A DNA stretch of 64,000 nt from Rubritalea squalenifaciens DSM 18772. GTDB taxonomy: Bacteria; Verrucomicrobiota; Verrucomicrobiia; Verrucomicrobiales; Akkermansiaceae. Shown piece by piece: positions 55,762 through 63,645 of this stretch (position 1 is its first letter; each line of letters begins with the position of its first letter). The translations under genes were made by a program, and so were the position numbers. The stretch is from contig NZ_FQYR01000007.1 of NCBI RefSeq assembly GCF_900141815.1, forward strand, positions 86,360-150,359, written 5' to 3'. A model generated the notes under the pieces. It was not told the DNA's origin, did no database searches, and worked only from the letters and a program-made list of their open reading frames with translations.

Positions 55762-56723
55762 GCTCTTTTGCCCCAGCGCTGGGCTAGTACGGCACACACC
55801 ATCAGCTGGATCTGGTGAAAGACCATCACCGGCAGCAGCAGCGGTCCCACCAGCGCGCCACCGGCGAAAAGCACCTGCGCCATCGGCACCCCGGTCGCCA
55901 GACTCTTCTTCGACCCGCAGAACAGCAGCGCGATCCGGTCCTCCAGCGAAAACCTGATCACCCTCCCAAGGAGAGTAGTCAGCACGATCGCCAGCCCGAG
56001 CATCACACAGCAGGCCAGCACCAGCAAAAGCAGTTCCTGCCCGGAGACCATCTCCCACATGCCACCCACCACCGCGGCACTAAAGGCGGTATAGACGACC
56101 AGCAGTATCGATCCCTGGTCCACGGACTTCAGCCAGGAACGGTTCCTATCCACCCAGCTTCCCAGCCAAGGCCTGAAAAAATGCCCCAGTAGAAAGGGCA
56201 ACAAAAGCTGCAGGCTTATCTTGAGCACTGCATCCAGCAGCGCCAGCTGTCCCTCACCCTTCCCCATCGTCCACTGCACAAGCACCGGGGTCACAAAGAT
56301 TCCTAACAAGCTGGAAGCCGAGGCACTGCATACCGCCGCTGGGATATTCCCCCGCGCGATCGAGGTAAAGGCAATCGCCGACTGCACCGTCGCCGGCAGC
56401 GTGCAGAGATAGAGCATCCCCAGCGTCAGCGCATCCCCCAGCAAAGCGATCCATAGTGGCCTGAATGCCAGCCCTAACAAGGGAAACATCACAAAGGTGC
56501 AGCCAAAGATCGCCAGATGCAGCCGCCAATGGCCCGCCCCCGCCACAATCGCCTTCCGCGAAAGCTTGGCCCCATGCATGAAGAACAGCAAGGCAATCGC
56601 CCCCTTGGTCAGAGCATCAAAATACCCCACCCACACGCCTCGCGCCGGCAACACACTCGCCACCAACACCACGACAAGCATGACGAAAGTAAAATTCCCA
56701 ATGATCTGTCTCAGCCGCTGCAT
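55758..56723 (-). CDS. YfeH-like SBF-family transporter (bile acid:sodium symporter fold)
   Basis: A 321-aa membrane protein with about 9-10 hydrophobic helices, rich in Leu, Ala and Gly. TLPATVQSAIAFTSIARGN and ASSLLGIFVTPVL are typical of the YfeH/SBF-like branch (DUF4137) of the BASS superfamily. The substrate is unknown; close relatives are not known to carry bile acids. The gene is convergent with the rhodanese gene. Upstream, a 178-bp spacer separates it from the toxin-antitoxin pair. Confidence 0.92.
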   Translation of the reverse strand: MQRLRQIIGNFTFVMLVVVLVASVLPARGVWVGYFDALTKGAIALLFFMHGAKLSRKAIVAGAGHWRLHLAIFGCTFVMFPLLGLAFRPLWIALLGDALTLGMLYLCTLPATVQSAIAFTSIARGNIPAAVCSASASSLLGIFVTPVLVQWTMGKGEGQLALLDAVLKISLQLLLPFLLGHFFRPWLGSWVDRNRSWLKSVDQGSILLVVYTAFSAAVVGGMWEMVSGQELLLLVLACCVMLGLAIVLTTLLGRVIRFSLEDRIALLFCGSKKSLATGVPMAQVLFAGGALVGPLLLPVMVFHQIQLMVCAVLAQRWGKRA

Positions 56724-56901
56724 CCTTGCTAAAGCTTTCTAACCCCTAGCATACGCCCCCTTCCCCCCACGCCAAGCCTGATTGTCTCTTCAGGCGACTG
56801 GAACCTCAATGCCTGACCTGAAAAATCAACATGCCCACAATTGGTTTCAACTGGAGCACGCCCACCTCACTAGCAGAACCCAATGACCGTATCTGGCGAG
56901 T

Positions 56902-57219
56902 TCAATCAAGTTCTTCCAGCCTGTTCTTCAACCGGGACATCAGCTCCATGCTCTCGTGGAATACAGCCAGGATCAAGGGAGGCTCGTCCTCACGCACCAA
57001 ATGAAACACCACATGCTTCTGGCATTTGGAAAATCTAACATCATCCCTGTGTTTGAAGAATGAACGCGTATGGAGATAACCTTCCGCAATTTCTTCAAAG
57101 TGTGTATCAAAAGCGGAAAGATACTTGTCAGCCTGATCCTCGTCCCATCTTTCCAGTGTGTAGAGAGCAATGCCCTCCAGATCCTGATCTGCAAGGTAGG
57201 TGAGTTCAAAAGAAGACAT
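56902..57219 (-). CDS. parE: ParE/RelE-family toxin
   Basis: A 105-aa protein with the ParE/RelE fold: an N-terminal FELTYLADQDLEGIALYT helix start (Tyr-Leu-Ala pattern), ERWDEDQADKYL and a C-terminal strand region with HVVFHLVREDEPPLILAVFHE. ParE toxins block gyrase, while RelE toxins cut mRNA; the sequence looks closer to ParE. It follows the antitoxin directly (the antitoxin ends at 57220, the toxin starts at 57219), the usual order for these pairs. Confidence 0.9.
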   Translation of the reverse strand: MSSFELTYLADQDLEGIALYTLERWDEDQADKYLSAFDTHFEEIAEGYLHTRSFFKHRDDVRFSKCQKHVVFHLVREDEPPLILAVFHESMELMSRLKNRLEELD

Positions 57220-57474
57220 CTAGTCTCGCTTTTTTAATGCTGATTGGAAGATTTCCTTCGCTGAGGAGCGCCCTTTGAGACCCGATTTACCATGATGTTC
57301 AATACGCTTTTCCAAAAGCTCTTCCAGTTCAGCCAAAGCAGCCATTTCATCACTCTTGGCATCAGTCAACAAGTCGCCCAGCAAGAAGTCTTTCATCGTC
57401 ATGCCACGCAACGCCGCCATGGCTTTGAGTTTCTTGTGCTCCTGTGGTGATACATCGATTGAAATACGGCTCAT
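57220..57474 (-). CDS. parD: ParD-type antitoxin
   Basis: An 84-aa protein with a ribbon-helix-helix-like N-terminus (RISIDVSPQEHKKLKAMAALRGMTMKDFLL) that would bind the operon's own promoter. The acidic C-terminal part would mask the toxin. The toxin gene follows with no gap. It may belong to a CopG-type family. Regulation by autorepression is expected for such pairs but no operator was identified. Confidence 0.85.
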   Translation of the reverse strand: MSRISIDVSPQEHKKLKAMAALRGMTMKDFLLGDLLTDAKSDEMAALAELEELLEKRIEHHGKSGLKGRSSAKEIFQSALKKRD

Positions 57475-57603
57475 TATCTCTCCATTTCTTGCGGCACATT
57501 ACCACAAACCCACATTTGTTCAATTCCCAAAATTCCTTGAGAAATCTGAACCCTTGACGGGGAAGTTTACACCCTCATCTAGACTCATCGTGATCCTTGC
57601 CAG

Positions 57604-57625
57604 GATAGTATCATGTGATACTATC
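57604..57625 (+). promoter_or_regulatory. Palindromic operator-like site before the Fic gene
   Basis: GATAGTATCATGTGATACTATC: two 10-bp arms around a 2-base centre, ending 5 bp before the Fic ATG. It covers the space where a ribosome-binding site would be, so a repressor bound here could block transcription or early elongation. The same site (here fully palindromic, 22 of 22) occurs at 61775-61796 in front of a copy of the first Fic codons. Confidence 0.6.
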
Positions 57626-57630
57626 ACCAC

Positions 57631-58590
57631 ATGACACCACCGTTCACGATCACCAGTAAAATCCTCGGTCTCGTTTCCAGTATCGAGAGATTGATTGGTC
57701 GTGTGGAAAGCCTCGATCATCCCAGACCACAGCCCCAGTTACGCAAGTCAAACAGGGTACGCACACTCCAAGGAACTCTGGCTATCGAAGGCAATTCATT
57801 GGATCTGGAGCAGGTCACCGCCATCCTCGACGGAAAGCGGGTCATCGCTCCCAAGAACGACATCCGAGAGGTTCTCAATGCCAATACGGACTATGAGAAC
57901 CTGACCAGCTACAGTCCGACTAACCAGAGACATCTCCTAAAATCCCACGGGATCATGATGAAAGGTCTCATCCCTGAAGCTGGCAAATGGAGGACGGGTA
58001 ACGTGGGAGTGATGAAAGGCAACGTAGTCTCCCATATGGCTCCTCCAGCCGACAGGGTTCCCCACCTGATAGAGGATCTGTTCAAGTTCTTGAAGTCGGA
58101 TACCCACCCGCTCATCAAGGGCTGTGTGTTCCACTACGAGTTCGAGTTTATCCACCCCTTCCAAGACGGTAACGGGAGACTGGGTAGATTCTGGCACACA
58201 CTACTTCTGTATCACTACCACGAGGTCTTCGAATACATTCCGCTGGAATCCATCATCAAGAAACACCAGAAGCGTTACTACAAGGTTCTGGAGCAATGCG
58301 ACCACGCTGGGGAATCCACCCTCTTCATCGAGTTCGCACTGGAGATGATCATGGAGTCACTGGAGGATTTCATGGAGGTATTCAGACCGAAGCATGCCAC
58401 CCCAGAAGACAGACTGGAAACTGCCAGAAAACACTTCGGTGAAGCATCGTTTTCGAGAAAAGACTACATGACTCTTCACAAGACCATATCCCCCGCTACA
58501 GCGAGCAGAGACTTGAAGGCGGGTGTGGACATGGAATTGCTGGCTAAGAGCGGTGACAAGGCTCTCACGCTCTATCAGTTCAATTCCTAA
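57631..58590 (+). CDS. Fic-family protein (probable AMP-transferase), class II inhibitory motif
   Basis: A 319-aa Fic protein. The active-site loop HPFQDGNGRLGR starts at His175, the catalytic His; Asp179 and Asn181 bind metal and nucleotide. The autoinhibitory motif (S/T)xxxE(G/N) is present as T49-x-x-x-E53-G54 (TLAIEGNSL) in the N-terminal helix, as in class II Fic. The C-terminal 70 residues (ASFSRKDYMTLHKTISPAT then SRDLKAG) look like a winged-helix DNA-binding domain, which is common in this branch. Fic proteins usually attach AMP to a target protein. The palindrome 6 bp upstream may be an autoregulatory site. The first 49 bp including start codon recur at 61775. Confidence 0.93.
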   Translation: MTPPFTITSKILGLVSSIERLIGRVESLDHPRPQPQLRKSNRVRTLQGTLAIEGNSLDLEQVTAILDGKRVIAPKNDIREVLNANTDYENLTSYSPTNQRHLLKSHGIMMKGLIPEAGKWRTGNVGVMKGNVVSHMAPPADRVPHLIEDLFKFLKSDTHPLIKGCVFHYEFEFIHPFQDGNGRLGRFWHTLLLYHYHEVFEYIPLESIIKKHQKRYYKVLEQCDHAGESTLFIEFALEMIMESLEDFMEVFRPKHATPEDRLETARKHFGEASFSRKDYMTLHKTISPATASRDLKAGVDMELLAKSGDKALTLYQFNS

Positions 58591-59054
58591 TGTTTTAGCC
58601 TGCTCCCTGCACCCACCCGGTGACCAACATAGAATGGTGACTGAGTCGGCACACTTGAGTTAGAGACAATGGCTTCAGTCATAGAGCACTGATAGCTTCC
58701 ACATAGCTCGGATGACTCGCTAGGCTTACTGGTCTTTGAGGTCCGCTTGGCTGAAAGATGCTTGGGATAGAGGATCTGGTTGTGCCGGGACAGCACATGG
58801 TGAATGAGGTGGTGGCCTTGTGTTGCCTGGTCGGGAGATAGTCAGCATGGGAAATATCGCCAAGCGCTAAGAAGCTCGGGGAGTTCATGGGCAGATCAGG
58901 ATCAGGGTGCACGATCAAAGACGGAGAAAGGATCCTGACTCACCATGCAAGCCCCCAGCTTAAACGTATGCATCCATCGAACAAGAAGGTCTTCCTGCAT
59001 CATTCACAAACTTGGCATGCTTCTTGTTAGGCTCGCTATGGTTGAGTCGTGCTA
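58591..59054. other. 464-bp region without a supported gene
   Basis: Two short frames on the minus strand (58587-58796 and 58679-58918) give peptides with no recognisable domain and look like chance or decayed sequence. No strong hairpins were noticed. The next 101 bp (59055-59155) are repeat A. The region may be scar DNA left by rearrangement of the Rhs-tip array. Confidence 0.4.
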
Positions 59055-59155
59055 ACCGCATGACCCAAGCGGAGCGAGGATAAAAGCTACCTGAACTTCG
59101 TTGTCTGAAATAGGTTGGCACGCCCAACGCTATTGGTTGGCGCGTGGGTTCATTT
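59055..59155. repeat. 101-bp direct repeat, copy A
   Basis: About 101 bp, near-identical to 61122-61222 (about 92% by eye) and in the same orientation. It starts ACCGCATGACCC and ends GGGTTCATTT. It contains an imperfect hairpin (CACGCCCAAC / GTTGGCGCGTG). It abuts the TAG stop of the minus-strand gene 59156-59650 with no gap, so on that strand it is the 3' flank of the gene. Confidence 0.88.
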
Positions 59156-59650
59156 CTAGTTTAGCAACTTTAACCTAACCTCCAACACTTCTTTCTCATT
59201 TAAAATCTGAGAGTCCTTAGAGAAGCTACAACAAATCACTCCTAACAAGTTCGGCCTATTTTTCTTACACCATCCTATCCATTGAGAATAATCCCAATTA
59301 ACCGTACTCAGATCACCACAGGTTGTTTTATCTAGAGCATTTGATTCGTTGATATGATTCAGAAAATAAGCAGGTAATCTTACATCATAATAGTATACAT
59401 AAATCCACAACCCTTCGGGCCAGATGTATGTACCATCCGTGATTTCAGCACACCCCATAAAAGCTCCACCTTGTGCGGGATTAATCCTGTTAATCGCATA
59501 GCCTAATTGAAAATTCACCTTATTGCCTTTTAGTAAATATTTAGCAATCTGTTCTTTTTCATTTTGAGTGTACTCACCTCGCAAATACTTAGGATTGATA
59601 TAACCAGCTGGTGCACCATACCCACTCCAATACCCAAGCCCCTTTAACAT
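59156..59650 (-). CDS. Candidate immunity protein, 164 aa, unknown family
   Basis: I do not recognise a family. The protein is soluble, rich in Tyr, Trp, Asn and Cys (GYWSGYGAPAGY, TYIWPEGLWIYVYYYD, CGDLSTVNWDYSQWIGW). It is clearly more AT-rich than the surrounding core genes, which suggests transfer. It lies downstream of a RES toxin tip on the same strand, and its stop touches repeat A. Position, size and composition fit immunity genes that follow Rhs tips, and an unrelated one may guard against a lost toxin. Confidence 0.55.
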   Translation of the reverse strand: MLKGLGYWSGYGAPAGYINPKYLRGEYTQNEKEQIAKYLLKGNKVNFQLGYAINRINPAQGGAFMGCAEITDGTYIWPEGLWIYVYYYDVRLPAYFLNHINESNALDKTTCGDLSTVNWDYSQWIGWCKKNRPNLLGVICCSFSKDSQILNEKEVLEVRLKLLN

Positions 59651-59677
59651 CTTTAAAGTCTCTACTTAACAAATAAA

Positions 59678-59800
59678 CTAGTCAAATATCCATATAATCC
59701 ATTTTGAGGACGAAATGTTTTCCAGCCTTGATAACGTCACCTGTATCTCGGCATATGTGTTATCACACAGCCGTTCTTTAACTACATAACGTACTGTCAT
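59678..59800 (-). CDS. Possible 40-aa ORF or gene remnant in the Rhs-tip array
   Basis: ATG at 59800 and TAG at 59680-59678 on the minus strand give MTVRYVVKERLCDNTYAEIQ and 20 more residues. The sequence has protein-like hydrophobic spacing but is too short to assign. It sits between two candidate immunity genes, so it may be the start of a broken one. The evidence is weak. Confidence 0.3.
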   Translation of the reverse strand: MTVRYVVKERLCDNTYAEIQVTLSRLENISSSKWIIWIFD

Positions 59801-59872
59801 ATTATATCTCTATCTATTTATTATACAGCTTACCTGAAGCTGGGTTCTGTAACACACAGTTAATCTATGATA

Positions 59873-60157
59873 CTACGGCATTCGCATCAACATTGTCCGA
59901 ACTCTTTTAATGAGCTTCTCATCACTACAGCACTGGGAAATACACAGCCCGCCTAACGAGTTTGTCTGTTCAGTAATTACCTTGAAAATATTATATGGAA
60001 ATTTTTCCACACATACTTTAGCTATATCCTCTTGTCCATTTAAGGCATCCAAAAGCTCAGTCTTCTGCCCATAAGCAGACCAGTTTACTGAGACAGCTTC
60101 TACATATCGAAGCCAGTTTTCATCGCCACCATAGTATCGCTCTAAACCATTTTCCAT
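59873..60157 (-). CDS. Candidate immunity protein for the RES toxin tip, 94 aa
   Basis: I do not recognise a family. A small helical protein (RYYGGDENWLRYVEAVSVNW, then KTELLDALNGQ) with no signal peptide. It starts 6 bp after the stop of the RES tip on the same strand, the usual place and spacing for a cognate immunity gene. The assignment rests on position alone. Confidence 0.55.
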   Translation of the reverse strand: MENGLERYYGGDENWLRYVEAVSVNWSAYGQKTELLDALNGQEDIAKVCVEKFPYNIFKVITEQTNSLGGLCISQCCSDEKLIKRVRTMLMRMP

Positions 60158-60163
60158 TTTATA

Positions 60164-60781
60164 TTAAAATACGATAACATTTGTTCCGCCTTGATCTCTT
60201 GCTGAAGGTGCTCTGATTCCATCATATCCACTCGCTCTTGCCCAGTTTCCAATTTCCTGTGTCTTTATATAGGAATCACCTGTTATATCAGAGTTACTAA
60301 CACCTAACCGACTACGTACTGAAGGGTTTGTAAGGTCTAAGGCATTATTCAATCTTATTCTAGCCGTTACAACTACACGACCTTCAAGAGCTCCTGGATA
60401 ATGAGAAATCTCGGCTAAAGCAGTTTGTTGAGATGTGCCCGCATAAACAGAACCTGTTCCAGGACCGCTGTATCGGTGATCAGCCGCAACATTCCCATCA
60501 TGCTTTTGCCATGTTGTCACCTCTCTACCTGGGTAGTCCGCCTGTGGAGAGGAGGTGGTGGAGCCGTTCGCATCATAGCTGTGGTGGCTCAGCAGGTCGT
60601 TGTTCGTGTAGCTGAAGCTCTGGTCAGGCCGAAGCTCCAGCAGGCTGGTGGTGGATGCCGTACGGGTGGTACGGTTACCCACTGTATCCAGCACGTAGTC
60701 GATGGAGCCATTACGCCCGTCCAGCGAGCCAGCGATACTCTCCTGCTTGAGGCGGTAGAGTTTGTCGAAGACGTGATCAAC
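60164..60781 (-). pseudogene. Orphan Rhs C-terminal tip with RES-domain toxin (5' truncated)
   Basis: The open frame runs from about 60781 down to the stop at 60164; a GTG at 60694 would give 176 aa. Its first part is Rhs/YD-repeat-like (FDKLYRLKQESIAGS, VLDTVGNRTTRT, SYDANGSTTSSPQ). The last 105 residues are a RES domain: Arg in HRYSGPGTGSVYAG (Arg74 counted from the GTG), Glu95 in TALAEIS and Ser164 in APSARDQGG, the three residues that name the family. RES toxins break down NAD+. The rest of the Rhs protein is missing upstream, where an in-frame TGA sits, so this is a displaced tip that is probably not expressed by itself unless recombined. Confidence 0.8.
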
Positions 60782-61121
60782 TCATATCAGTTGATCCCTT
60801 CTAACATCCAAACTAGGCTTGGTAGCCACATCGTTCGGACTAGTCGCATCGATACCTAGTTCATTATTCATTTGGTTGACGGGGACAAGCAGCACGAGGA
60901 GGGCTAGCTGTTTCGGTGTTCAGTCAGAAGTAGGCGAACTTTCCAGTGCAGAGAGATATCAGGCATGTGCGAAGCAACAGGCGGCAAAGGAGACAGGTAG
61001 CGTGAAGTCACGTTCGCGGGTTGGTTGTCTGGAATGTCTCACTGGGGCGGCGGCTAGAAAATCACTAGGTTCATCGCCGAATGCCATTCTCCCTTAGATT
61101 ACCGGAGGAGGCAATCTACTT
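60782..61121. other. 340-bp spacer between the Rhs-tip fragment and repeat B
   Basis: No whole gene is supported. On the minus strand a short frame ends at the TGA at 60784-60782, directly before and in frame with the Rhs fragment. Its codons give a hydrophobic run (KQLALLVLLVPVNQ) followed by MNNELGIDATSPNDVATKPS. This could be the N-terminal end of a secreted protein joined to the Rhs tip by deletion. The plus-strand frame 60819-61097 looks like a shadow. Confidence 0.4.
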
Positions 61122-61222
61122 ACCGCATGACCCGAGCGGAGAGAGGATAAAAGCTATCTGGACTTCGTTCTTTGAAATAGGTTGGCACGACCAACGCTAT
61201 TGGTTGGCGCGTGGGTTCATTT
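61122..61222. repeat. 101-bp direct repeat, copy B
   Basis: Second copy of the 59055-59155 repeat, same length and orientation, about eight base differences by eye. It ends 1 bp before the TAG stop (61226-61224) of the minus-strand gene 61224-61610. So both copies lie immediately 3' of AT-rich immunity-like genes. They may be recombination anchors between tip cassettes, or remnants of a common 3' element. Confidence 0.88.
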
Positions 61223-61223
61223 A

Positions 61224-61610
61224 CTATTGATAATACTCCGTTGTCATTTTCCAATCTAACATGGATCCGCTTTCATATGGGATTGTAAATTTATCCACTA
61301 GGCACATGAGCACCTTTCTCCTCATCTCAAATTCAACTCCATCAAAGTATAAAACCACTTCATTTTTATCCCAACTCAAAAATATATCACTACTCTCAGC
61401 ATACCATAGCTGAACTGTCCCTGTATTTTGCTCCTGCATACAAAGATTAAATTCCTCTTCCGTATATACGATTTTTCCTTTGCCCGATAGGTAACCAGAA
61501 ATTTCTTTACTAGTAGGATTTTTAAGAGCACACCCAATACTCTCCAGCCACGAGATAACAAACCTTAAAGTTGTAGAACCCGTTTCTATTTTAACTATTT
61601 GTGTCTCCAT
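61224..61610 (-). CDS. Candidate immunity protein, 128 aa, unknown family
   Basis: I do not recognise a family. AT-rich, soluble, with amphipathic strands and several aromatic residues (TGTVQLWYAESSDIFLSW, NEVVLYFDGVEFEMRRK). It starts 3 bp after the stop of a 47-aa toxin-tip-like remnant on the same strand, and its stop is followed by repeat B. That layout mirrors the RES tip and its downstream genes, so it probably guarded against a toxin that is now mostly lost. Confidence 0.6.
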   Translation of the reverse strand: METQIVKIETGSTTLRFVISWLESIGCALKNPTSKEISGYLSGKGKIVYTEEEFNLCMQEQNTGTVQLWYAESSDIFLSWDKNEVVLYFDGVEFEMRRKVLMCLVDKFTIPYESGSMLDWKMTTEYYQ

Positions 61611-61613
61611 AAC

Positions 61614-61757
61614 TTAAAAAGTGAATACATTATCTGCTCCAAGAATACTAATTGCCCTGTAAATTACAACATCAGGGGTATCACTGCTAAAGTAAGCTTG
61701 AGCTTTCACACCTCTCTGCCCAGCCACTTCTTTATAAATCCTTAAAGATCTATCCAT
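61614..61757 (-). pseudogene. Toxin-tip C-terminal remnant, 47 aa
   Basis: From an ATG at 61757 to a TAA at 61616-61614, the frame gives MDRSLRIYKEVAGQRGVKAQ then AYFSSDTPDVVIYRAISILG and ADNVFTF. The frame stays open about eight codons further upstream, into the palindrome at 61775, where unrelated Fic-derived DNA begins. It is thus a cut-off C-terminus, probably of an Rhs or other polymorphic toxin. A 3-bp gap separates it from the candidate immunity gene. I do not recognise the toxin family. Confidence 0.5.
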
Positions 61758-61774
61758 ATCGCGATACTTTCCAT

Positions 61775-61796
61775 GATAGTATCATATGATACTATC
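61775..61796 (+). promoter_or_regulatory. Perfect 22-bp palindrome, second copy of the Fic operator-like site
   Basis: GATAGTATCATATGATACTATC reads the same on both strands over all 22 bases. It differs from the copy at 57604-57625 by one central base and has the same distance (5 bp) to an ATG. Confidence 0.65.
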
Positions 61797-61960
61797 ACCA
61801 CATGACAACACCGTTCACGATCAGCAAGGCATCAGTATGAAGAGCTATACCGAGTGCCTGAACAGAAGTCGTCATTAAAGGTTGAGGTATCCTCATGTCA
61901 CTGAAGCCGCTCTGCAATGAGGTTCTCACGCCCCACACCGACTATTGCCGATGCACGGGC
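61797..61960 (+). pseudogene. Duplicated 5' end of the Fic gene (relic)
   Basis: Bases 61775-61823 match 57604-57652 at 47 of 49 positions, covering the palindrome, start codon and the first seven codons (MTTPFTI). The frame stops soon after (SKASV, then TGA). A second, weak match follows at 61919-61948 with codons 80-89 of Fic (EVLxxxTDY; about 70% identity), which may be chance. The match shows that a Fic-like gene or its promoter once stood here and was lost by deletion. The following plus-strand gene at 62090 has no Fic similarity. Confidence 0.6.
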
Positions 61961-62089
61961 AAGATACGGAGAGTCTCTCAGAGGGGCAAGGAAGAAAAAA
62001 GCTATAGGAACCAAGTATGGACTCTAAATTCAAAGTTAAACTTTTGCTCGTTTACAGGCTTCAAAAGATCATTAGAATATCTAACTGAA

Positions 62090-62620
62090 ATGGAATACGC
62101 AACACTCATAATGATGATTGTCACATTCTTACAAGAAAGACAATCAACCAAGGATCGATCCTTACAAGGACTGAAGGACTACTTGATTGAAAAAAACTTC
62201 TGTGAAGTGATTGAATTTCTTGAGAACAACGAACAAGCACAAAAAGGAATAGAGTTGCTGTTAAAATCGGAATTTACACAAATTCAAGACCAGCTTAAGG
62301 TCATAACCGATACTTTGACATCCGTTACTTCCAAGTTAGACGGCTTTAGTCAGATCGTAACTGAAGAGAGTGGCCTGACTGAACAAGCTCTTTACATTTT
62401 AAAAGAAGTTAAAGATCGCGAAAATGGTATTCTCTTCCTGAACGGAGAACAGTTAGCCATTGCCCCATGGTTTTCAGGTTTTTTAAATAGCCCTGAACCT
62501 CGCTTTTTAGAAGATGACATTAAGCTCCTTCTCTCGTACAACTGGATAACTAATTCAGGCAGGAACACCTACAAGATTACTCGTGCGGGCTATAGAGCTT
62601 CCGAGCAACTTTTTCTATAA
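62090..62620 (+). CDS. Hypothetical protein, 176 aa, helical with possible C-terminal winged helix
   Basis: I do not recognise a family. Residues about 1-95 are helical and rich in Gln, Leu and Glu, with an SxLDxF-type heptad pattern suggesting a coiled coil (QIQDQLKVITDTLTSVTSKL). The C-terminal 55 residues end in EDDIKLLLSYNWITNSGRNT then YKITRAGYRA, which resembles a winged-helix or similar recognition segment. The frame runs 65 codons further upstream to 61895 through Fic-derived DNA, so I chose the ATG at 62090. AT-rich, in accessory DNA. Confidence 0.6.
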   Translation: MEYATLIMMIVTFLQERQSTKDRSLQGLKDYLIEKNFCEVIEFLENNEQAQKGIELLLKSEFTQIQDQLKVITDTLTSVTSKLDGFSQIVTEESGLTEQALYILKEVKDRENGILFLNGEQLAIAPWFSGFLNSPEPRFLEDDIKLLLSYNWITNSGRNTYKITRAGYRASEQLFL

Positions 62621-62719
62621 GCATCTGAATGACTAGCTGGATACTGTCGATGAGGACAAGCATTACAGCTTCTAAGGGTAATACGTTGGATAAAACTCAA
62701 GCAACAAGACGATAAGTTC

Positions 62720-62992
62720 ATGCTCAGTACATTTGATAAGTTGAAACTCCGAATCTTGGTATTTTGTACACCAAAGTACCTTATCACCACACTCGTTCTT
62801 GCATTGGTGTTCTACCTCATCCTGTCTGCGATTTTCGAAGCACAGATTGACAACCTCCGAGCACTCAAGAGTCCGCTAGTCGATCCTCTTGTTCAATTTT
62901 TCGATGACAGGTTTAATCGTGCTCTCAGCTCAATAGTATGTTCAATAATCTCTCTTCGCTGGAAAACAACAGAGGTATTTCTAAACACATAG
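62720..62992 (+). CDS. Small putative membrane protein, 90 aa
   Basis: I do not recognise a family. A single strong membrane helix lies at about residues 19-40 (YLITTLVLALVFYLILSAIF), with a basic N-terminus inside and a C-terminal part with charged residues. It lies between accessory genes with no clear partner. It could be a real small protein or a chance frame; hydrophobic patterning supports it moderately. Confidence 0.4.
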   Translation: MLSTFDKLKLRILVFCTPKYLITTLVLALVFYLILSAIFEAQIDNLRALKSPLVDPLVQFFDDRFNRALSSIVCSIISLRWKTTEVFLNT

Positions 62993-63092
62993 AGAAGCTG
63001 ATGAGGTCGGCATAGATGACCCCCATGAGGATATAGCTACGAATCTATTTTCCCCTTCCCCTCCCTCAACGAACATTCTAGATTCAACCCAA

Positions 63093-63548
63093 ATGCCAAC
63101 GGTCACCAAAACCTTCTACCACAAGCTTGAAACTCTCGCAGCCGAAGAGCTACTGACAGCTGGTAGAATCGTTCACTTCACCCAGCGTACTAACCCACAC
63201 ATTCTGTGCTGCGATAGGTCTTCGTTCCATAGTATTTCCGTAGATCGATACAGCCACAAATCACCAGAGGCTGTCGTCTTCTACTTCAACGTAGACCATG
63301 AGCAAAGTCTACCGAAGACAATTCAGAAGGAATGGGGTGTCACCAAGAAACACAGATCCACCGAAGTCAAAATCATCGTAGCTGCCAACGAAGCAGAACA
63401 ACTTGTGAAGCTTGTCCCCAAGATCATCGATCTTCTTGAGGAACTGGACTACGAAGGCATCAGAGCATTACTCCCCTTCGATCTGTATACCCACCCAGAT
63501 TATCCCTACCGAATCTGTACCGTAGCCGCGAAGGATCTACTAGGATAG
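63093..63548 (+). CDS. Hypothetical protein, 151 aa
   Basis: I do not recognise a family. A soluble mixed alpha/beta protein with a short basic N-terminus and a Cys pair (HILCCDRSS). Its GC content and codon use look more like the core genes than the AT-rich Rhs-tip genes. It starts with ATG after a TTCTAGATTCAACCCAA leader without a clear Shine-Dalgarno. No neighbours suggest a role. It lies about 100 bp before the IS66-like end. Confidence 0.55.
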   Translation: MPTVTKTFYHKLETLAAEELLTAGRIVHFTQRTNPHILCCDRSSFHSISVDRYSHKSPEAVVFYFNVDHEQSLPKTIQKEWGVTKKHRSTEVKIIVAANEAEQLVKLVPKIIDLLEELDYEGIRALLPFDLYTHPDYPYRICTVAAKDLLG

Positions 63549-63645
63549 TCCCCCCTATCTTCGTTACCTACTCCCCCATCCCCCGCTCCTCCACCACATC
63601 GGGCAGTCAGACTCCCCACGGTTAGATCATGAGGAGTTCTGAGGG

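Noticed and set aside
60425..60859. 144-aa frame on the plus strand
   Set aside because: Antisense to the Rhs tip with its clear RES domain.
61895..62089. N-terminal extension of the 176-aa gene
   Set aside because: This stretch lies in DNA related to the Fic 5' region and has unlike composition; the ATG at 62090 is a better start.
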